From Gammaproteobacteria bacterium (lineage in GTDB: Bacteria; Pseudomonadota; Gammaproteobacteria; Chromatiales; Chromatiaceae), in contig RZZN01000031.1 in NCBI GenBank assembly GCA_009929855.1, positions 1 to 48,292 on the forward strand: DNA of 48,292 nucleotides. The letters run 5' to 3'. Positions within the stretch are counted from its first letter, which is position 1. Each line of letters begins with the position of its first letter. This document shows positions 1-9,360 of the stretch, piece by piece. Below the pieces are notes generated by a model, which saw nothing but the letters and a program-made list of their open reading frames with translations, ran no database searches and was not told the origin of the DNA. A program made the translations under genes and the position numbers.

Positions 1-525
1 GGCGGGGTCGACATGAAATGTCCGACCGAGATCGCGATCAGCGATCGGCGCGAGGCGGAGCTGGCGAAGAACGGATTCATGCCATTGATCCATAAGAAGA
101 ATACTGACTTCGCCGCGTTCATCGGGGCACAGTCGCTGCAAAAGCCATTCGAATACGACGATCCGGATGCCACCGCCAACGCCAATCTGGCGGCGCGTCT
201 ACCCTATCTGTTCGCGACCTGCCGCTTCGCGCATTATTTGAAATGCATCGTGCGCGACAAGATCGGCTCATTCAAGGAGCGCGAGGACATGCAGCGCTGG
301 CTCAACAAATGGATCCTCAACTATGTCGACGGGGATCCAGCGCATTCGAGCGAGACCACCAAGGCCAAGAAACCACTCGCCGCGGCCGAGGTGGTCGTCG
401 AGGAGGTCGAGGGCAATCCGGGCTATTACACCTCCAAGTTCTTCCTACGCCCGCATTATCAGCTCGAGGGCCTGACGGTGTCGTTGCGTCTGGTCTCCAA
501 ACTGCCGTCGGCAAAGGGCGCTTGA
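1..525 (+). CDS. tssC: T6SS contractile sheath large subunit TssC (3' part)
   Basis: The reading frame is open from base 1, so the gene starts upstream and only the last 174 residues are here. They carry the strongly conserved TssC/VipB C-terminal half: a KCPTEIAISDRRE segment, an FAAFIGAQSLQKP segment and a LPYLFATCRFAHYLK segment followed by RDKIGSF. TssC pairs with TssB to build the cytoplasmic contractile sheath that ClpV later disassembles. The first ATG (base 13) is internal to the family alignment, not the start. Identification is by recalled family motifs and by the T6SS genes that follow; the call is very secure. Confidence 0.97.
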   Translation, partial: GGVDMKCPTEIAISDRREAELAKNGFMPLIHKKNTDFAAFIGAQSLQKPFEYDDPDATANANLAARLPYLFATCRFAHYLKCIVRDKIGSFKEREDMQRWLNKWILNYVDGDPAHSSETTKAKKPLAAAEVVVEEVEGNPGYYTSKFFLRPHYQLEGLTVSLRLVSKLPSAKGA

Positions 526-556
526 TGGCATCCCCGGTAATGGCGCCGACGACATA

Positions 557-573
557 CTGGCCGGCCCGTGGCA
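557..573 (+). promoter_or_regulatory. Possible sigma-54 promoter upstream of hcp
   Basis: The segment has GG and GC dinucleotides separated by ten bases, with CTGGCC as the -24 box and TGGCA as the -12 box (consensus TGGCAC-N5-TTGCW). It lies about 63 bases upstream of the hcp start in the 110-base tssC-hcp gap. Several T6SS hcp genes, for example in Vibrio and Pseudomonas, are known to be sigma-54 dependent. In GC-rich DNA such matches also arise by chance, so this is only a candidate. Confidence 0.25.
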
Positions 574-635
574 TGCCCGTCCGTTTCGCACGCAGGGGGG
601 GCTCCATCACACGCAAGATGAGGGGTAGATGAGAA

Positions 636-1124
636 ATGGCTCAAGATATCTTTCTGAAGCTCGACGACGTCAAGGGTGAATCACAAGACAAGGAGCACAA
701 AGAAGAGATCGATGTGCTGGCCTGGTCATGGGGCATGTCTCAATCCGGCACCATGCACACTGGTGGTGGCGGTGGTGGCGGCAAGGTCTCGGTCCAGGAC
801 CTGTCAGTGACCAAGTATATCGACAAGTCCTCATCCGTCATCTACGACTATTGTACGGGTGGGAAGCAATTCGAAGAGGCGACACTCACAGTGCGCAAGG
901 CGGGGGGTGACGCGCCGCTGGAGTATCTGGTCATCACCATGAAGAAGGTGATCGTCACCTCGGTCAGTACCGGTGGCTCGGGGGGCGAGGATCGGCTCAC
1001 CGAGAACCTGAGTCTGAATTTTGCCGAGTTCAAGACGGCCTATCAGCCCCAGAAACCCGATGGGAGCGCCGATGGCGGCGCCATCGAGTTCGGTTGGGAC
1101 ATCGCGGGCAACGCGAAGGTCTGA
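636..1124 (+). CDS. hcp: T6SS tube protein Hcp (TssD)
   Basis: This 162-residue protein is Hcp, which forms the hexameric rings of the inner tube expelled by sheath contraction and can carry small effectors in its lumen. Visible family features are the MAQDIFLKLDDVKGES start, IDVLAWSWGMSQSG, a glycine-rich loop (seven Gly in a row near residue 45), KYIDKSSS and the beta-strand rich C-terminus ending in an FGWDI segment. Length is normal for the family. A short hairpin follows 30 bases after the stop, which may raise hcp transcript level relative to tagJ. Confidence 0.97.
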   Translation: MAQDIFLKLDDVKGESQDKEHKEEIDVLAWSWGMSQSGTMHTGGGGGGGKVSVQDLSVTKYIDKSSSVIYDYCTGGKQFEEATLTVRKAGGDAPLEYLVITMKKVIVTSVSTGGSGGEDRLTENLSLNFAEFKTAYQPQKPDGSADGGAIEFGWDIAGNAKV

Positions 1125-1154
1125 TCGAAGAGGTCCTGGTCCGATCCGGAGACG

Positions 1155-1174
1155 GCGCGCGGTTCACCGCGCGC
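1155..1174 (+). terminator. GC hairpin after hcp (attenuator or stabiliser)
   Basis: Perfect 8-bp stem GCGCGCGG / CCGCGCGC with loop TTCA. It is not followed by a T tract, so a classical intrinsic terminator is unlikely. A partial terminator or a 3' mRNA-stabilising structure separating abundant hcp mRNA from the downstream genes is plausible. Confidence 0.45.
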
Positions 1175-1214
1175 GGCCCGGTGGGGGCCATCTGAGCAAG
1201 GGGGAGGGTGTCCG

Positions 1215-2057
1215 ATGCGCGCGGAAGAGGCCTTGCGTCAGGGCGATCTGGACGAGTCACTGCGCCAGCTCCAGGAGCAGGTGCGGCGCGAGCCGGCCAA
1301 CGCCAAATATCGGATCTTTCTGTTTCAGCTCCTGGCCCTGATGGGTCACTGGGGGCGTTCGCTGAATCAGCTCGAGGTCGCCGGCGAGCTGGATGCCGGT
1401 GCACTGGCGATGGTGCAGACCTATCGCGAGGCCTTGCGCTGCGAGGTGCTGCGCGCCGAGATCTTCGCCGGACAGCGCTCGCCGCTGGTCTTCGGCCAGC
1501 CCGAGGAGTGGCTCGCGCTCCTCATCGAGGCCCAGCGTCTGGCCGCGCGAGGGGTTGAGGGGGCCGCGCAAGTGAGGTCGCTGCGCGAGCGCGCCTTGGC
1601 GGCCGCCCCGGCGACACCCGGTCGGATCGACGAGACCCCCTTCGACTGGATCATGGACGGCGATGGCCGGCTGGGGCCGGTCTTGGAGGCCATCGTCAAC
1701 GGGCGCTATTACTGGGTGCCCTTTCAGCATCTGCGTGCGATCGCGATCGACCAGCCCGAGGACTTGCGCGACCTGGTCTGGCTCCCGGCCCATTTCACCT
1801 GGGCCAACGGTGGTGAGTCGGTGGGCCTGATCCCGACCCGCTATCCGGACTCCGCGGACTCCAATGACCCGGAGCTGCGCGCGAGCCGGCGCACCGAGTG
1901 GATCGAGCAGCCCGACGGCACCTTCGTGGGGCTGGGTCAACGCATGTTCTTCACCGATCGCGGCGAGTATCCCTTGATGGATGTACGCGCCATCCTGCTG
2001 GAGACGGCTGGCGACGAGACCGCGGCCGAGCCTGGCGAGGACGCGACCCTTGGCTGA
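1215..2057 (+). CDS. tagJ: T6SS accessory protein TagJ (ImpE family)
   Basis: A 280-residue ImpE/TagJ protein. TagJ binds the N-terminus of sheath subunit TssB and is thought to modulate ClpV-dependent sheath recycling. The N-terminal 110 residues are a TPR-like helical region (ALRQGDLDESLRQLQEQVRREPANAKYR), and the C-terminal half has the family segments FDWIMDGDGRLGPVLE and YYWVPF. The start is supported by a strong GGGGGAGGG ribosome site six bases upstream. The gene overlaps the tssE start. TagJ is present only in a subset of T6SS loci, so it helps to type this cluster. Confidence 0.93.
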   Translation: MRAEEALRQGDLDESLRQLQEQVRREPANAKYRIFLFQLLALMGHWGRSLNQLEVAGELDAGALAMVQTYREALRCEVLRAEIFAGQRSPLVFGQPEEWLALLIEAQRLAARGVEGAAQVRSLRERALAAAPATPGRIDETPFDWIMDGDGRLGPVLEAIVNGRYYWVPFQHLRAIAIDQPEDLRDLVWLPAHFTWANGGESVGLIPTRYPDSADSNDPELRASRRTEWIEQPDGTFVGLGQRMFFTDRGEYPLMDVRAILLETAGDETAAEPGEDATLG

Positions 2058-2553
2058 CCTGAGACATCGCGAGCGTCTGCAGCCCTCGCTGCTCGATCGT
2101 CTCACCGATGATGAGCCGGGCACGCGGCAGGAGTCCCAAGCGATGCGCGACTTTTCCTTGACGCGTCTGCGCGAGACGGTGCTGCGCGACCTGGTCTGGC
2201 TGCTCAACACCACCAATCTGGCCGCGGCACAGTCGCTCGAGGGCGCTCCCGAGGTCGCCGCCTCGGTGCTCAATTATGGTGTGCCTGAGCTCTCCGGCCG
2301 AACCCTGTCCGGGACCGACGGCCCGGCCTTGGAGCGGGCGCTGCGTCAGTGCATCGCGGCCTTCGAGCCGCGTATCCTGCCCCAGACACTCAAGGTTCGG
2401 CTCGAGGTCAACGAGGAGCAGATGAGCCACAACGCCATGACCTTTTTGATCGAGGGCGACCTCTGGGCACAGCCCACGCCGCTGCGACTCTATCTCAAGA
2501 CCGAGATCGATCTGGATCTCGGCGATGTCAAGATCAGTCCGCAGGTCGGCTAG
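2050..2553 (+). CDS. tssE: T6SS baseplate protein TssE (gp25-like)
   Basis: A 167-residue homolog of phage T4 gp25, part of the baseplate wedge that initiates sheath polymerisation. Family segments seen are LQPSLLDRLTDDEPG at the N-terminus, LRDLVWLLNTTN in the middle, the VLNYGVPELSG segment and C-terminal beta strands. I place the start at the TTG of base 2050, which overlaps the tagJ stop by eight bases and gives the canonical N-terminus. An upstream ATG in the same frame (1981) would add residues encoded inside tagJ that match nothing in the family. Translational coupling with tagJ is likely. Confidence 0.92.
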   Translation: MADLRHRERLQPSLLDRLTDDEPGTRQESQAMRDFSLTRLRETVLRDLVWLLNTTNLAAAQSLEGAPEVAASVLNYGVPELSGRTLSGTDGPALERALRQCIAAFEPRILPQTLKVRLEVNEEQMSHNAMTFLIEGDLWAQPTPLRLYLKTEIDLDLGDVKISPQVG

Positions 2554-2564
2554 GGCCGCACCCG

Positions 2565-4457
2565 ATGGATCCTCGTCTGCTCGACTATTACAACCGCGAG
2601 CTGCGCTTCATGCGCGAGATGGGCAGCGAGTTCGCCGGCGAATTCCCCAAGGTCGCCGCCCGCTTGGGACTGGAGAGCTTCGAGTGCGCCGATCCCTATG
2701 TCGAGCGCCTGCTCGAGGGTTTCGCCTTCCTCGCGGCGCGGGTGCAGCTGAAGATCGACGCCGAATTTCCGGCCTTCACGCAGCACCTCCTGGAGATGGT
2801 CTATCCACACTATCTGGCGCCCACGCCCTCGATGGCGGTGGTCGAGCTGCAGCCCGATCCGAGCGAGGGCGCGCTGGTGGAGGGTGTCGATCTGCCACGT
2901 GGGACCGTCCTGCGCGGGACGCTCGGTCGCCAGGCTCAGACCGCCTGCGAGTATCGGACCGCGCATCCGGTGCGTCTGTGGCCGATGGAGATCAGCGAGG
3001 CCGAGTATTTCAGCCATACCGGGCCGGTGGCACGCGCCGATCTCGGGATCCTACAGCGCAGCAAGGCCGGGATCCGACTGCGTCTGCGCACCACCGCCGA
3101 GCTGACCTTCGACCAACTCGCCCCGGGGGATCCAGACCGCTTCCAGCTGGTGCTCTTTCTCCAGGGCGCGGATCAGCTCCCATTCGAGCTCCATGCCCGG
3201 CTGCTGGGCGATCTCGTCGGGGTCCTGGTCCAACCGACGGCGCGCCCCGTGCCCTGGATCGAGACCCTCCCGGCAGACCGGGTCAAACCGCTCGGTTTCG
3301 ACGATGAGGAGGCGCTGCTGCCCTACAGCCCCCCGTCCTTCCAAGGCTATCGCAACCTCCACGAGTACTTTGCCTTTCCGCGGCGTTTCCTCTTCATCGC
3401 GATCGATGGCCTGGGGCCGGTGCTACATCGTCTGAAAGACCGCGAGCTGGATCTGATCCTGCTGCTCGATCAGGCCGCGCCCGTCCTGGAGCGGGCCTTG
3501 AGCGCCGCGAATTTCGCGCTGCACTGCACACCGGCCATCAATCTCTTCCCTAAGCGCTTCGACCGCATCCATCTCGGTGGTGCCGGTCCCGAGTATCATC
3601 TGCTCCCCGACCGGACCCGTCCGCTGGATTTCGAGGTCTATCGGGTGGACGCGGTCACGGGTTTCGGGGCCGGCACAGCCGATGCGCGCGAATTCCATCC
3701 CTTCTATGCCCCGTCCGATCAACTCGCTGCCGGGGGACAAAGGCCCGCCTATTTCAGCGTTCACCGAGTGCCGCGACGGCTGTCCTCACGCCAACGCCAG
3801 CGCGGTCCACGCTCCAGCTATGTCGGCAGCGAGGTCTTCCTGAATCTGGTCGACACGGCCACGGCGCCCTGGTCGGCCGAGCTGCGACAGCTCGCGGTCA
3901 CCGGGCTTTGCACCAATCGTGATCTGCCGCTCCACCTGCCGATCGGGGTCGGCAAGACCGATTTCACCCTGGAGACCGGGGCGCCGGTGCGGGCGGTGCG
4001 GGTGCGCGGTGGGCCGACGCCACCCCATCCATCCCACGCCCAGGGTGACACCGCCTGGCGGCTCATCAGCCATCTCTCGCTCAACTATCTGTCGATCGCC
4101 GACAGCGAGGGCGGCACGGGCGCCGCGGCCTTGCGCAGCCTCTTGGCACTCTATTGCGACCTGACCGACAGTGATCAGCGCAAGCAGCTGGAGGGTCTGC
4201 GTCGGGTCGCCTCGCGCCCCATCGTCCGCCGGTTGCCCGGTGCGCGACCCATCGCCTATGTGCGGGGCCTGGAGATCACGCTGGGCTGTGACGAGACCGC
4301 CTTCGAGGGGACCGGGGCCTTCCTGCTCGGGGCCGTGCTGGCCCGCTTCTTCGCCCGCTACTGCACGCTCAACAGCTTCACCGAGACCCGGCTCGAGACC
4401 AGCCGTGGGGAGATCATGCGATGGCCAGCGAGCATCGGTCGCCGTCCGGCGCTGTGA
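2565..4457 (+). CDS. tssF: T6SS baseplate protein TssF
   Basis: A 630-residue TssF (VasA/ImpG), the main wedge component that, with TssG, TssE and TssK, forms the baseplate around VgrG. It begins MDPRLLDYYNRELRFMRE, the classical N-terminus, followed by EFAGEFPKVAARLGL and DPYVERLLEGFAFLAARVQ. The C-terminal LNSFTETRL segment is also typical. The ATG at 2565 is chosen because the frame extends upstream without family similarity. The gap from tssE is 11 bases and tssG starts inside its 3' end, so the genes are coupled. Confidence 0.96.
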   Translation: MDPRLLDYYNRELRFMREMGSEFAGEFPKVAARLGLESFECADPYVERLLEGFAFLAARVQLKIDAEFPAFTQHLLEMVYPHYLAPTPSMAVVELQPDPSEGALVEGVDLPRGTVLRGTLGRQAQTACEYRTAHPVRLWPMEISEAEYFSHTGPVARADLGILQRSKAGIRLRLRTTAELTFDQLAPGDPDRFQLVLFLQGADQLPFELHARLLGDLVGVLVQPTARPVPWIETLPADRVKPLGFDDEEALLPYSPPSFQGYRNLHEYFAFPRRFLFIAIDGLGPVLHRLKDRELDLILLLDQAAPVLERALSAANFALHCTPAINLFPKRFDRIHLGGAGPEYHLLPDRTRPLDFEVYRVDAVTGFGAGTADAREFHPFYAPSDQLAAGGQRPAYFSVHRVPRRLSSRQRQRGPRSSYVGSEVFLNLVDTATAPWSAELRQLAVTGLCTNRDLPLHLPIGVGKTDFTLETGAPVRAVRVRGGPTPPHPSHAQGDTAWRLISHLSLNYLSIADSEGGTGAAALRSLLALYCDLTDSDQRKQLEGLRRVASRPIVRRLPGARPIAYVRGLEITLGCDETAFEGTGAFLLGAVLARFFARYCTLNSFTETRLETSRGEIMRWPASIGRRPAL

Positions 4458-5695
4458 CTGCTAAGCCATCCACGAGGGTCCTCGACGAGGATCCACGCCG
4501 CGCGCTCGAGACCCTGCTGAGCTCGCTGGCCGAGGCCCCCTGGGATGCTGGCTTCTTGCATACGTTGCGCCAGCTCGATTGCCAGCAACCCGAGCGACCA
4601 CGCATGGGTGCCACGCTGCGCCCAGCCGAGGATCCGGTGCGGCTGGGTCAGCGCCCGTCGCTGCGCTTCGCCCCCGCTGAGCTGGCCGCGCTCGAGCGCC
4701 CCGCGGGCGGGCGAGCGCCGCGTCTGCTGGTGTATTTTCTCGGCCTGCTCGGACCCAATGGCCCGCTGCCGCTGCATCTGACCGAATACGCGCGTGACCG
4801 GTTGCGCAATCACGACGACCCCAGCCTCGCGCGCTTCCTGGATCTCTTCAATCACCGCATGCTGTCACTGCTCTACCGCGCCTGGGCCCAGGCCCAGCCC
4901 GCGGTCAGCTTCGATCGGCCGGAGCAGGACCGCTTCGGGGTCTATCTCGGCAGTCTCAGCGGCATCGGCATGCCCGCCTTTCTGGGCCGGGACGCCATGC
5001 CCGATCTGGCCAAGCTGCACTTCACCGGCCACCTGTCCTGCCCGACGCGCCATCCGGATGGGCTGCGCGCCATCCTGACCGGGCTGCTGCGACTGCCGGT
5101 GCGGATCGAGGAATTCGTCGGCGGCTGGCTGACCCTACCGGACGACTGTCGCTTGCGCCTCGGCGAGAGCCCGGCGACCGGCGCGCTTGGTCTGACCACG
5201 ACGCTCGGCGGGCGCGTCTGGGATCATCAGTCGCGCTTTCGTGTGCGCATCGGCCCGGTGGGGCTCGCCGATTATCTCAGTCTACTGCCAGGTCAGCCGC
5301 TCCTGGAGCGGGTGAAGGCAGCGGTGCGCAACCAGGTCGGGGATGCGCTCGCCTGGGATCTGAATCCGGTCCTGGCGGAGTCCGAGGTTCCGCCACTGCG
5401 CCTGGGTGCCGGTGGGCGCCTGGGCTGGAGCACTTGGCTCGCGAGCGGCCGGCTGGGACGGGATGGTGACGATCTCGAGCTGGATCCGGACCGGACCCGA
5501 CCTGAGCGCCCGCGTCGCCAAGCGGTGGACTGGACCCCGCCGGCCGGAGCGCCACCCCTGATGGGCATGTCCGATCTCCAGGGGGCCGTTAGCCCCGCAT
5601 CTCCATTCAACCTAAATCCGGCGATTGACTCACGCAAAGACGCCAAGAACGCAAAGAAAACAGAATCTCGAGTCAGTGAAGGGACTCATCGGTGA
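4421..5695 (+). CDS. tssG: T6SS baseplate protein TssG with repeat-derived tail
   Basis: A 424-residue TssG (VasB/ImpH), partner of TssF in the baseplate wedge. Recognisable segments include LHTLRQLDC, the LGLLGPNGPLPLHLTEY motif, HRMLSLLYRAW and the C-terminal LGWSTWL. The start overlaps the tssF stop by 37 bases and has a GTGGGGAG ribosome site eight bases upstream. The last 22 codons (SRKDAKNAKK and onward) are not TssG: they are encoded by the left arm of the palindromic element at 5630-5757. The native protein probably ended near residue 400, so the tail is an acquired extension. Confidence 0.95.
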   Translation: MASEHRSPSGAVTAKPSTRVLDEDPRRALETLLSSLAEAPWDAGFLHTLRQLDCQQPERPRMGATLRPAEDPVRLGQRPSLRFAPAELAALERPAGGRAPRLLVYFLGLLGPNGPLPLHLTEYARDRLRNHDDPSLARFLDLFNHRMLSLLYRAWAQAQPAVSFDRPEQDRFGVYLGSLSGIGMPAFLGRDAMPDLAKLHFTGHLSCPTRHPDGLRAILTGLLRLPVRIEEFVGGWLTLPDDCRLRLGESPATGALGLTTTLGGRVWDHQSRFRVRIGPVGLADYLSLLPGQPLLERVKAAVRNQVGDALAWDLNPVLAESEVPPLRLGAGGRLGWSTWLASGRLGRDGDDLELDPDRTRPERPRRQAVDWTPPAGAPPLMGMSDLQGAVSPASPFNLNPAIDSRKDAKNAKKTESRVSEGTHR

Positions 5696-5757
5696 GGTGA
5701 ACGGCATGGCACTGCTCACTGATTGAAAAATCTTCGCGTCTTCGCGCCTTTGCGTGA
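5630..5757. repeat. Palindromic MITE-like element between tssG and clpV
   Basis: A 128-base imperfect inverted repeat. The left end reads TCACGCAAAGACGCCAAG and the right end is the inverse, CTTGCG-type repeats ending CTTTGCGTGA. Inner arms CAGTGA and TCACTG also pair. Such TCACGCAAAG-bounded palindromes encoding RKDAKNAKK-like peptides are dispersed in many bacterial genomes; that statement rests on recalled pattern, not a search. Here it supplies the tssG stop codon and ends 46 bases before the clpV start. No transposase is carried, so mobility would be in trans. Confidence 0.8.
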
Positions 5758-5803
5758 AAGCTGCTTTTTTTGGGTTCAACGGCATCGACAAGGGGACGAT
5801 CAC

Positions 5804-8590
5804 ATGACCGAGATCAGCCGCGCCGCCCTGTTCGGCAAGCTCAACCCGCTCGCCTACAAGGCGATCGAGAGCGCCACCGTCTTCTGCAAGATGCGCGGCA
5901 ATCCCTATGTCGAGCTGGTGCACTGGCTCAATCAGATCCTGCAGACTCAGGACTCGGACCTGCACCGCATCATCCGTCGCTTCAGTCTGGACCCGGCGGG
6001 TCTGGCACGGGATTTCACCGAGTCGCTCGACCGTCTACCGCGTGGGTCGCGCTCCATCTCGGACCTCTCGGCCGACGTGGAGGAGGCGACCGAGCGTGCT
6101 TGGACCTATGCGAGTCTGCTCTTCGGCGAGCCCCAGGTGCGCACCGGCTATCTGCTGGTGGGCATCCTCAAGACCCGCGGTCTGCGCAACGCACTGCTCG
6201 GGATCTCGCGCCAGTTCGAGAAGATCCAGACCGATGCACTGACCGAGGGCTTCGCTGAGATCTGCGCGGGCTCGCCCGAGGAGCGCATGGTCGCGAGCGA
6301 CGGCTTCCATCTCGGCGCCGGTGCGGCCCCGGGCGAGGCGAGCGCCGCCATGGCCCCGGCCCAAATGGGCAAGCAACAGGCGCTCAATCAGTTTTCGGTC
6401 GATCTCACCGAGCGGGCCCGCAAGGGCGAGCTCGATCCCATCGTCGGGCGCGACGAGGAGATCCGCCAGCTGATCGACATCCTGATGCGTCGCCGGCAGA
6501 ACAACCCCATCCTGACCGGTGAGGCCGGGGTCGGCAAGACCGCGGTCGTCGAGGGCTTTGCCCAACGGATCGCCGCCGGCGATGTGCCGCCGCCACTGCA
6601 GGGTGTCAGCCTGCGGACCCTGGATGTGGGTCTGCTCCAGGCCGGCGCCAGCATGAAGGGCGAGTTCGAGAACCGGCTGCGTCAGGTGATCGAGGAGGTC
6701 CAGGCCTCGCCCAAGCCGATCATCCTCTTCATCGACGAGGCCCACACCCTGATCGGCGCGGGTGGTGCCGCGGGCACCGGCGACGCGGCCAATCTGCTCA
6801 AGCCCGCGCTGGCCCGTGGCACGCTGCGCACGGTCGCGGCCACGACCTGGAGCGAATACAAGAAATACATCGAGAAGGATCCCGCGCTCACCCGTCGCTT
6901 CCAGGTGGTGCAGGTGGACGAGCCGAGCGAGCAGAAGGCGATCCTCATGGTGCGCGGCATCGCCTCGACCCTGGAGAAGCATCACCGGGTCCAGCTCCTC
7001 GACGAGGGACTGGAGGCGGCGGTGCGTCTGTCGCATCGCTATATCCCGGCGCGTCAGCTCCCGGACAAGGCGGTCAGCTTGCTCGACACCGCCTGCGCCC
7101 GGGTCGCGATCAGCCAATCCGCCGAGCCCGCCGAGGTCGAGGACTCGCGACGGCGGATCGAAGGCCTGACCACCGAGCTCGCCATCATCGACCGCGAGCG
7201 CGCGGTGGGGGTCGAGACCAGCGAGCGCGAGCGCTCGGCCAACGCGCGCCTGGCCGCCGAGCAGGCGCGCCTGGCCGAGCTCAAGGCACGCTGGGAGTCC
7301 GAGAGGGCACTGGTCCAGCAGATCCTCGACCTGCGGGCGCGACTGCGTGGCCAGCAGGCCCCGGTGGAGGGGACCGGCAGCGCATTGGAGCAGGCGGCGG
7401 GCGCCGTCGCCGCGTCATCCGTGCCTGACCCGGCCCAGCCTGATCCCCTGCCCGCGGGCGCATCCGTCGCGGCCGACTCGGCACCGCTCGATGATCCGGA
7501 GCGCGCTGATGCACTGGCGAGTCTGCGCGACCTGCAAATCGAGCTGCAGGCCGTGCAGGGCGAGCGTCCGCTGATCCTGCCCAGCGTCGATGCCCAGGCG
7601 GTCGCCTCGGTGGTCGCCGACTGGACCGGCATCCCGGTCGGGCGCATGGTCAAGAACGAGATCCAGGCCGTCCTCGAGCTGGCCGAGACGCTCAACAAAC
7701 GGGTCATCGGTCAGCGTCATGCCTTGGAGATGATCGCCGCGCGCATCCAGACCTCGCGTGCCCGGCTCGACAATCCCAACAAGCCGATCGGTGTCTTCCT
7801 GCTCGCCGGCCCGTCCGGTGTGGGCAAGACCGAGACCGGACTGGCGCTCGGCGAGGCACTCTATGGCGGTGAGCAGAACATCATCACCATCAACATGAGC
7901 GAGTTCCAAGAGGCCCATACCGTCTCCACCCTCAAGGGCGCGCCGCCCGGCTATGTCGGCTATGGCGAGGGTGGGTTGCTCACCGAGGCCGTGCGGCGCA
8001 AGCCTTACAGCGTGGTGCTGCTCGACGAGGTGGAGAAGGCGCACCCTGACGTGCACGAGATCTTCTTCCAGGTCTTCGACAAGGGCTGGATGGAGGATGC
8101 CGAGGGTCGCTATATCGATTTCCACAATACCGTGATCCTGCTCACCACCAACGTGGGCACGGATCTCATCATGAGCCTCTGCAAGGACCCGGAGCTGCTG
8201 CCGGATGTCGAGGGCCTGGCGCAGGCGCTGCGAGCACCGCTCCTGAAGACCTTCCCACCCGCGCTCCTGGGGCGCGTCGTGACCATCCCCTATTACCCAC
8301 TGAGCGACGAGATCCTGGGTCTGATCATCCGGCTCCAGCTCGAACGCATCGTGCGGCGGATCGCCGAGAATCATCGCGCGACCCTGACCTACGACGAGTC
8401 GGTCGTGGAGCTGATCGCCAAGCGTTGCGCCGAGGTCGAGAGTGGTGCGCGGGTGGTGGATGCGATCCTGACCAATACGGTGCTGCCGGCGATCAGTCGC
8501 GAATTCTTGAAAAAAGCATTGGATGGAAAATCGCCCAATCATGTCAGTCTAGGCGTGCTGGCATCAGATTTGACTTATCATTTCGGCTGA
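5804..8590 (+). CDS. clpV: T6SS AAA+ sheath disaggregase ClpV (TssH)
   Basis: A 928-residue Hsp100 ATPase that extracts contracted TssC subunits so the sheath can be rebuilt. Order of parts: an N domain starting [15 protein letters not shown] with the ClpV-typical [20 protein letters not shown]; first AAA+ domain with Walker A GEAGVGKT (about residue 240) and [12 protein letters not shown]; a coiled M domain; second AAA+ domain with GPSGVGKTE (about 670) and the pore loop GYVGYGEGG. The start at 5804 follows AAGGGGA; the frame extends upstream into the palindromic element. The last 30 codons or so are markedly AT-richer than the rest. Confidence 0.97.
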   Translation: MTEISRAALFGKLNPLAYKAIESATVFCKMRGNPYVELVHWLNQILQTQDSDLHRIIRRFSLDPAGLARDFTESLDRLPRGSRSISDLSADVEEATERAWTYASLLFGEPQVRTGYLLVGILKTRGLRNALLGISRQFEKIQTDALTEGFAEICAGSPEERMVASDGFHLGAGAAPGEASAAMAPAQMGKQQALNQFSVDLTERARKGELDPIVGRDEEIRQLIDILMRRRQNNPILTGEAGVGKTAVVEGFAQRIAAGDVPPPLQGVSLRTLDVGLLQAGASMKGEFENRLRQVIEEVQASPKPIILFIDEAHTLIGAGGAAGTGDAANLLKPALARGTLRTVAATTWSEYKKYIEKDPALTRRFQVVQVDEPSEQKAILMVRGIASTLEKHHRVQLLDEGLEAAVRLSHRYIPARQLPDKAVSLLDTACARVAISQSAEPAEVEDSRRRIEGLTTELAIIDRERAVGVETSERERSANARLAAEQARLAELKARWESERALVQQILDLRARLRGQQAPVEGTGSALEQAAGAVAASSVPDPAQPDPLPAGASVAADSAPLDDPERADALASLRDLQIELQAVQGERPLILPSVDAQAVASVVADWTGIPVGRMVKNEIQAVLELAETLNKRVIGQRHALEMIAARIQTSRARLDNPNKPIGVFLLAGPSGVGKTETGLALGEALYGGEQNIITINMSEFQEAHTVSTLKGAPPGYVGYGEGGLLTEAVRRKPYSVVLLDEVEKAHPDVHEIFFQVFDKGWMEDAEGRYIDFHNTVILLTTNVGTDLIMSLCKDPELLPDVEGLAQALRAPLLKTFPPALLGRVVTIPYYPLSDEILGLIIRLQLERIVRRIAENHRATLTYDESVVELIAKRCAEVESGARVVDAILTNTVLPAISREFLKKALDGKSPNHVSLGVLASDLTYHFG

Positions 8591-8753
8591 GACGCCATGA
8601 ATCACACTCCTCCAAAAGCGCGAACATGATTCTTGATTTGCTTGGCTCTCGACCGCACAAGCCCGTAAAAGTTGGGGTTATTCTGGCGGATCATAGGCGT
8701 GGATCAATTCCCCGTCCTTGAACCCTTCCACAAGAGAGAAATCGGAGTGACAA

Positions 8754-9203
8754 ATGGCCAGAGTTTATGTCTTCACATTGGCGGTGACCCCTTCAATGAA
8801 GGTGCTCTATTCCGTGGACCACGAGGTTGGCCCGGGCTGCCGAAATGAAAGACAGGACGTACTGTTGGTGCAGTTCTTTCTCTTCTCAGCCGCTCAACCC
8901 GGAGGCGGTCTGCAACCCATTCAGCCGCCCGGCCAACAGCCAATCAAAATAGACGGTATTTACGGGCCCCAAACGGCGGCCTATATCAAATACTATCAGC
9001 AAGCCAGTGGGGGGCGGGCGGTTATTGATGGGAAAATAAGCCCGGTACAGGGCGGTAGTGATATCGGGGCCATTCACGGCAAAGCCCTGACCATTTCCCA
9101 TCTAAATGGATCATATGCTAAAAGATTTGGTGTGGAACGACATTTTCGATTGGATATGGATGTCCATTTTCCGGCGGCACTGAAAAGTGCTCTCTTCATC
9201 TGA
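8754..9203 (+). CDS. Small peptidoglycan-binding-like protein between clpV and vgrG
   Basis: A 149-residue protein with no signal peptide. Residues about 25-90 resemble a PG_binding_1 domain: NERQDVLLVQ, then DGIYGPQTAAYIKYYQQ, the usual (D)G.(Y/F)GP.T...(V/I)..(F/Y)Q pattern. The same arrangement occurs at the N-terminus of the metallopeptidase at 16580-17578 (NRKEDVLTIQ, SLIGPKTMGAIRHFQQ), so the two share a domain. A GGAG site sits seven bases before the ATG. Composition is lower in G+C than the flanking T6SS genes, suggesting later acquisition. The role is unknown: a cargo or adaptor domain, or a minimal effector, are the main options. Confidence 0.75.
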   Translation: MARVYVFTLAVTPSMKVLYSVDHEVGPGCRNERQDVLLVQFFLFSAAQPGGGLQPIQPPGQQPIKIDGIYGPQTAAYIKYYQQASGGRAVIDGKISPVQGGSDIGAIHGKALTISHLNGSYAKRFGVERHFRLDMDVHFPAALKSALFI

Positions 9204-9360
9204 GGCTCTCATTGCTCAATTTTTGCCAATATTGAACGCCAAGTGAGGACTCATGGTTAGATGTGGCATTCATAAGACGCAATGCCAATAATGGTCAGTG
9301 TGCCAATCGACACTTTATCGTTACTCGAGAGGATTTCAGCTAGAATCACCTCGAGTCAGT

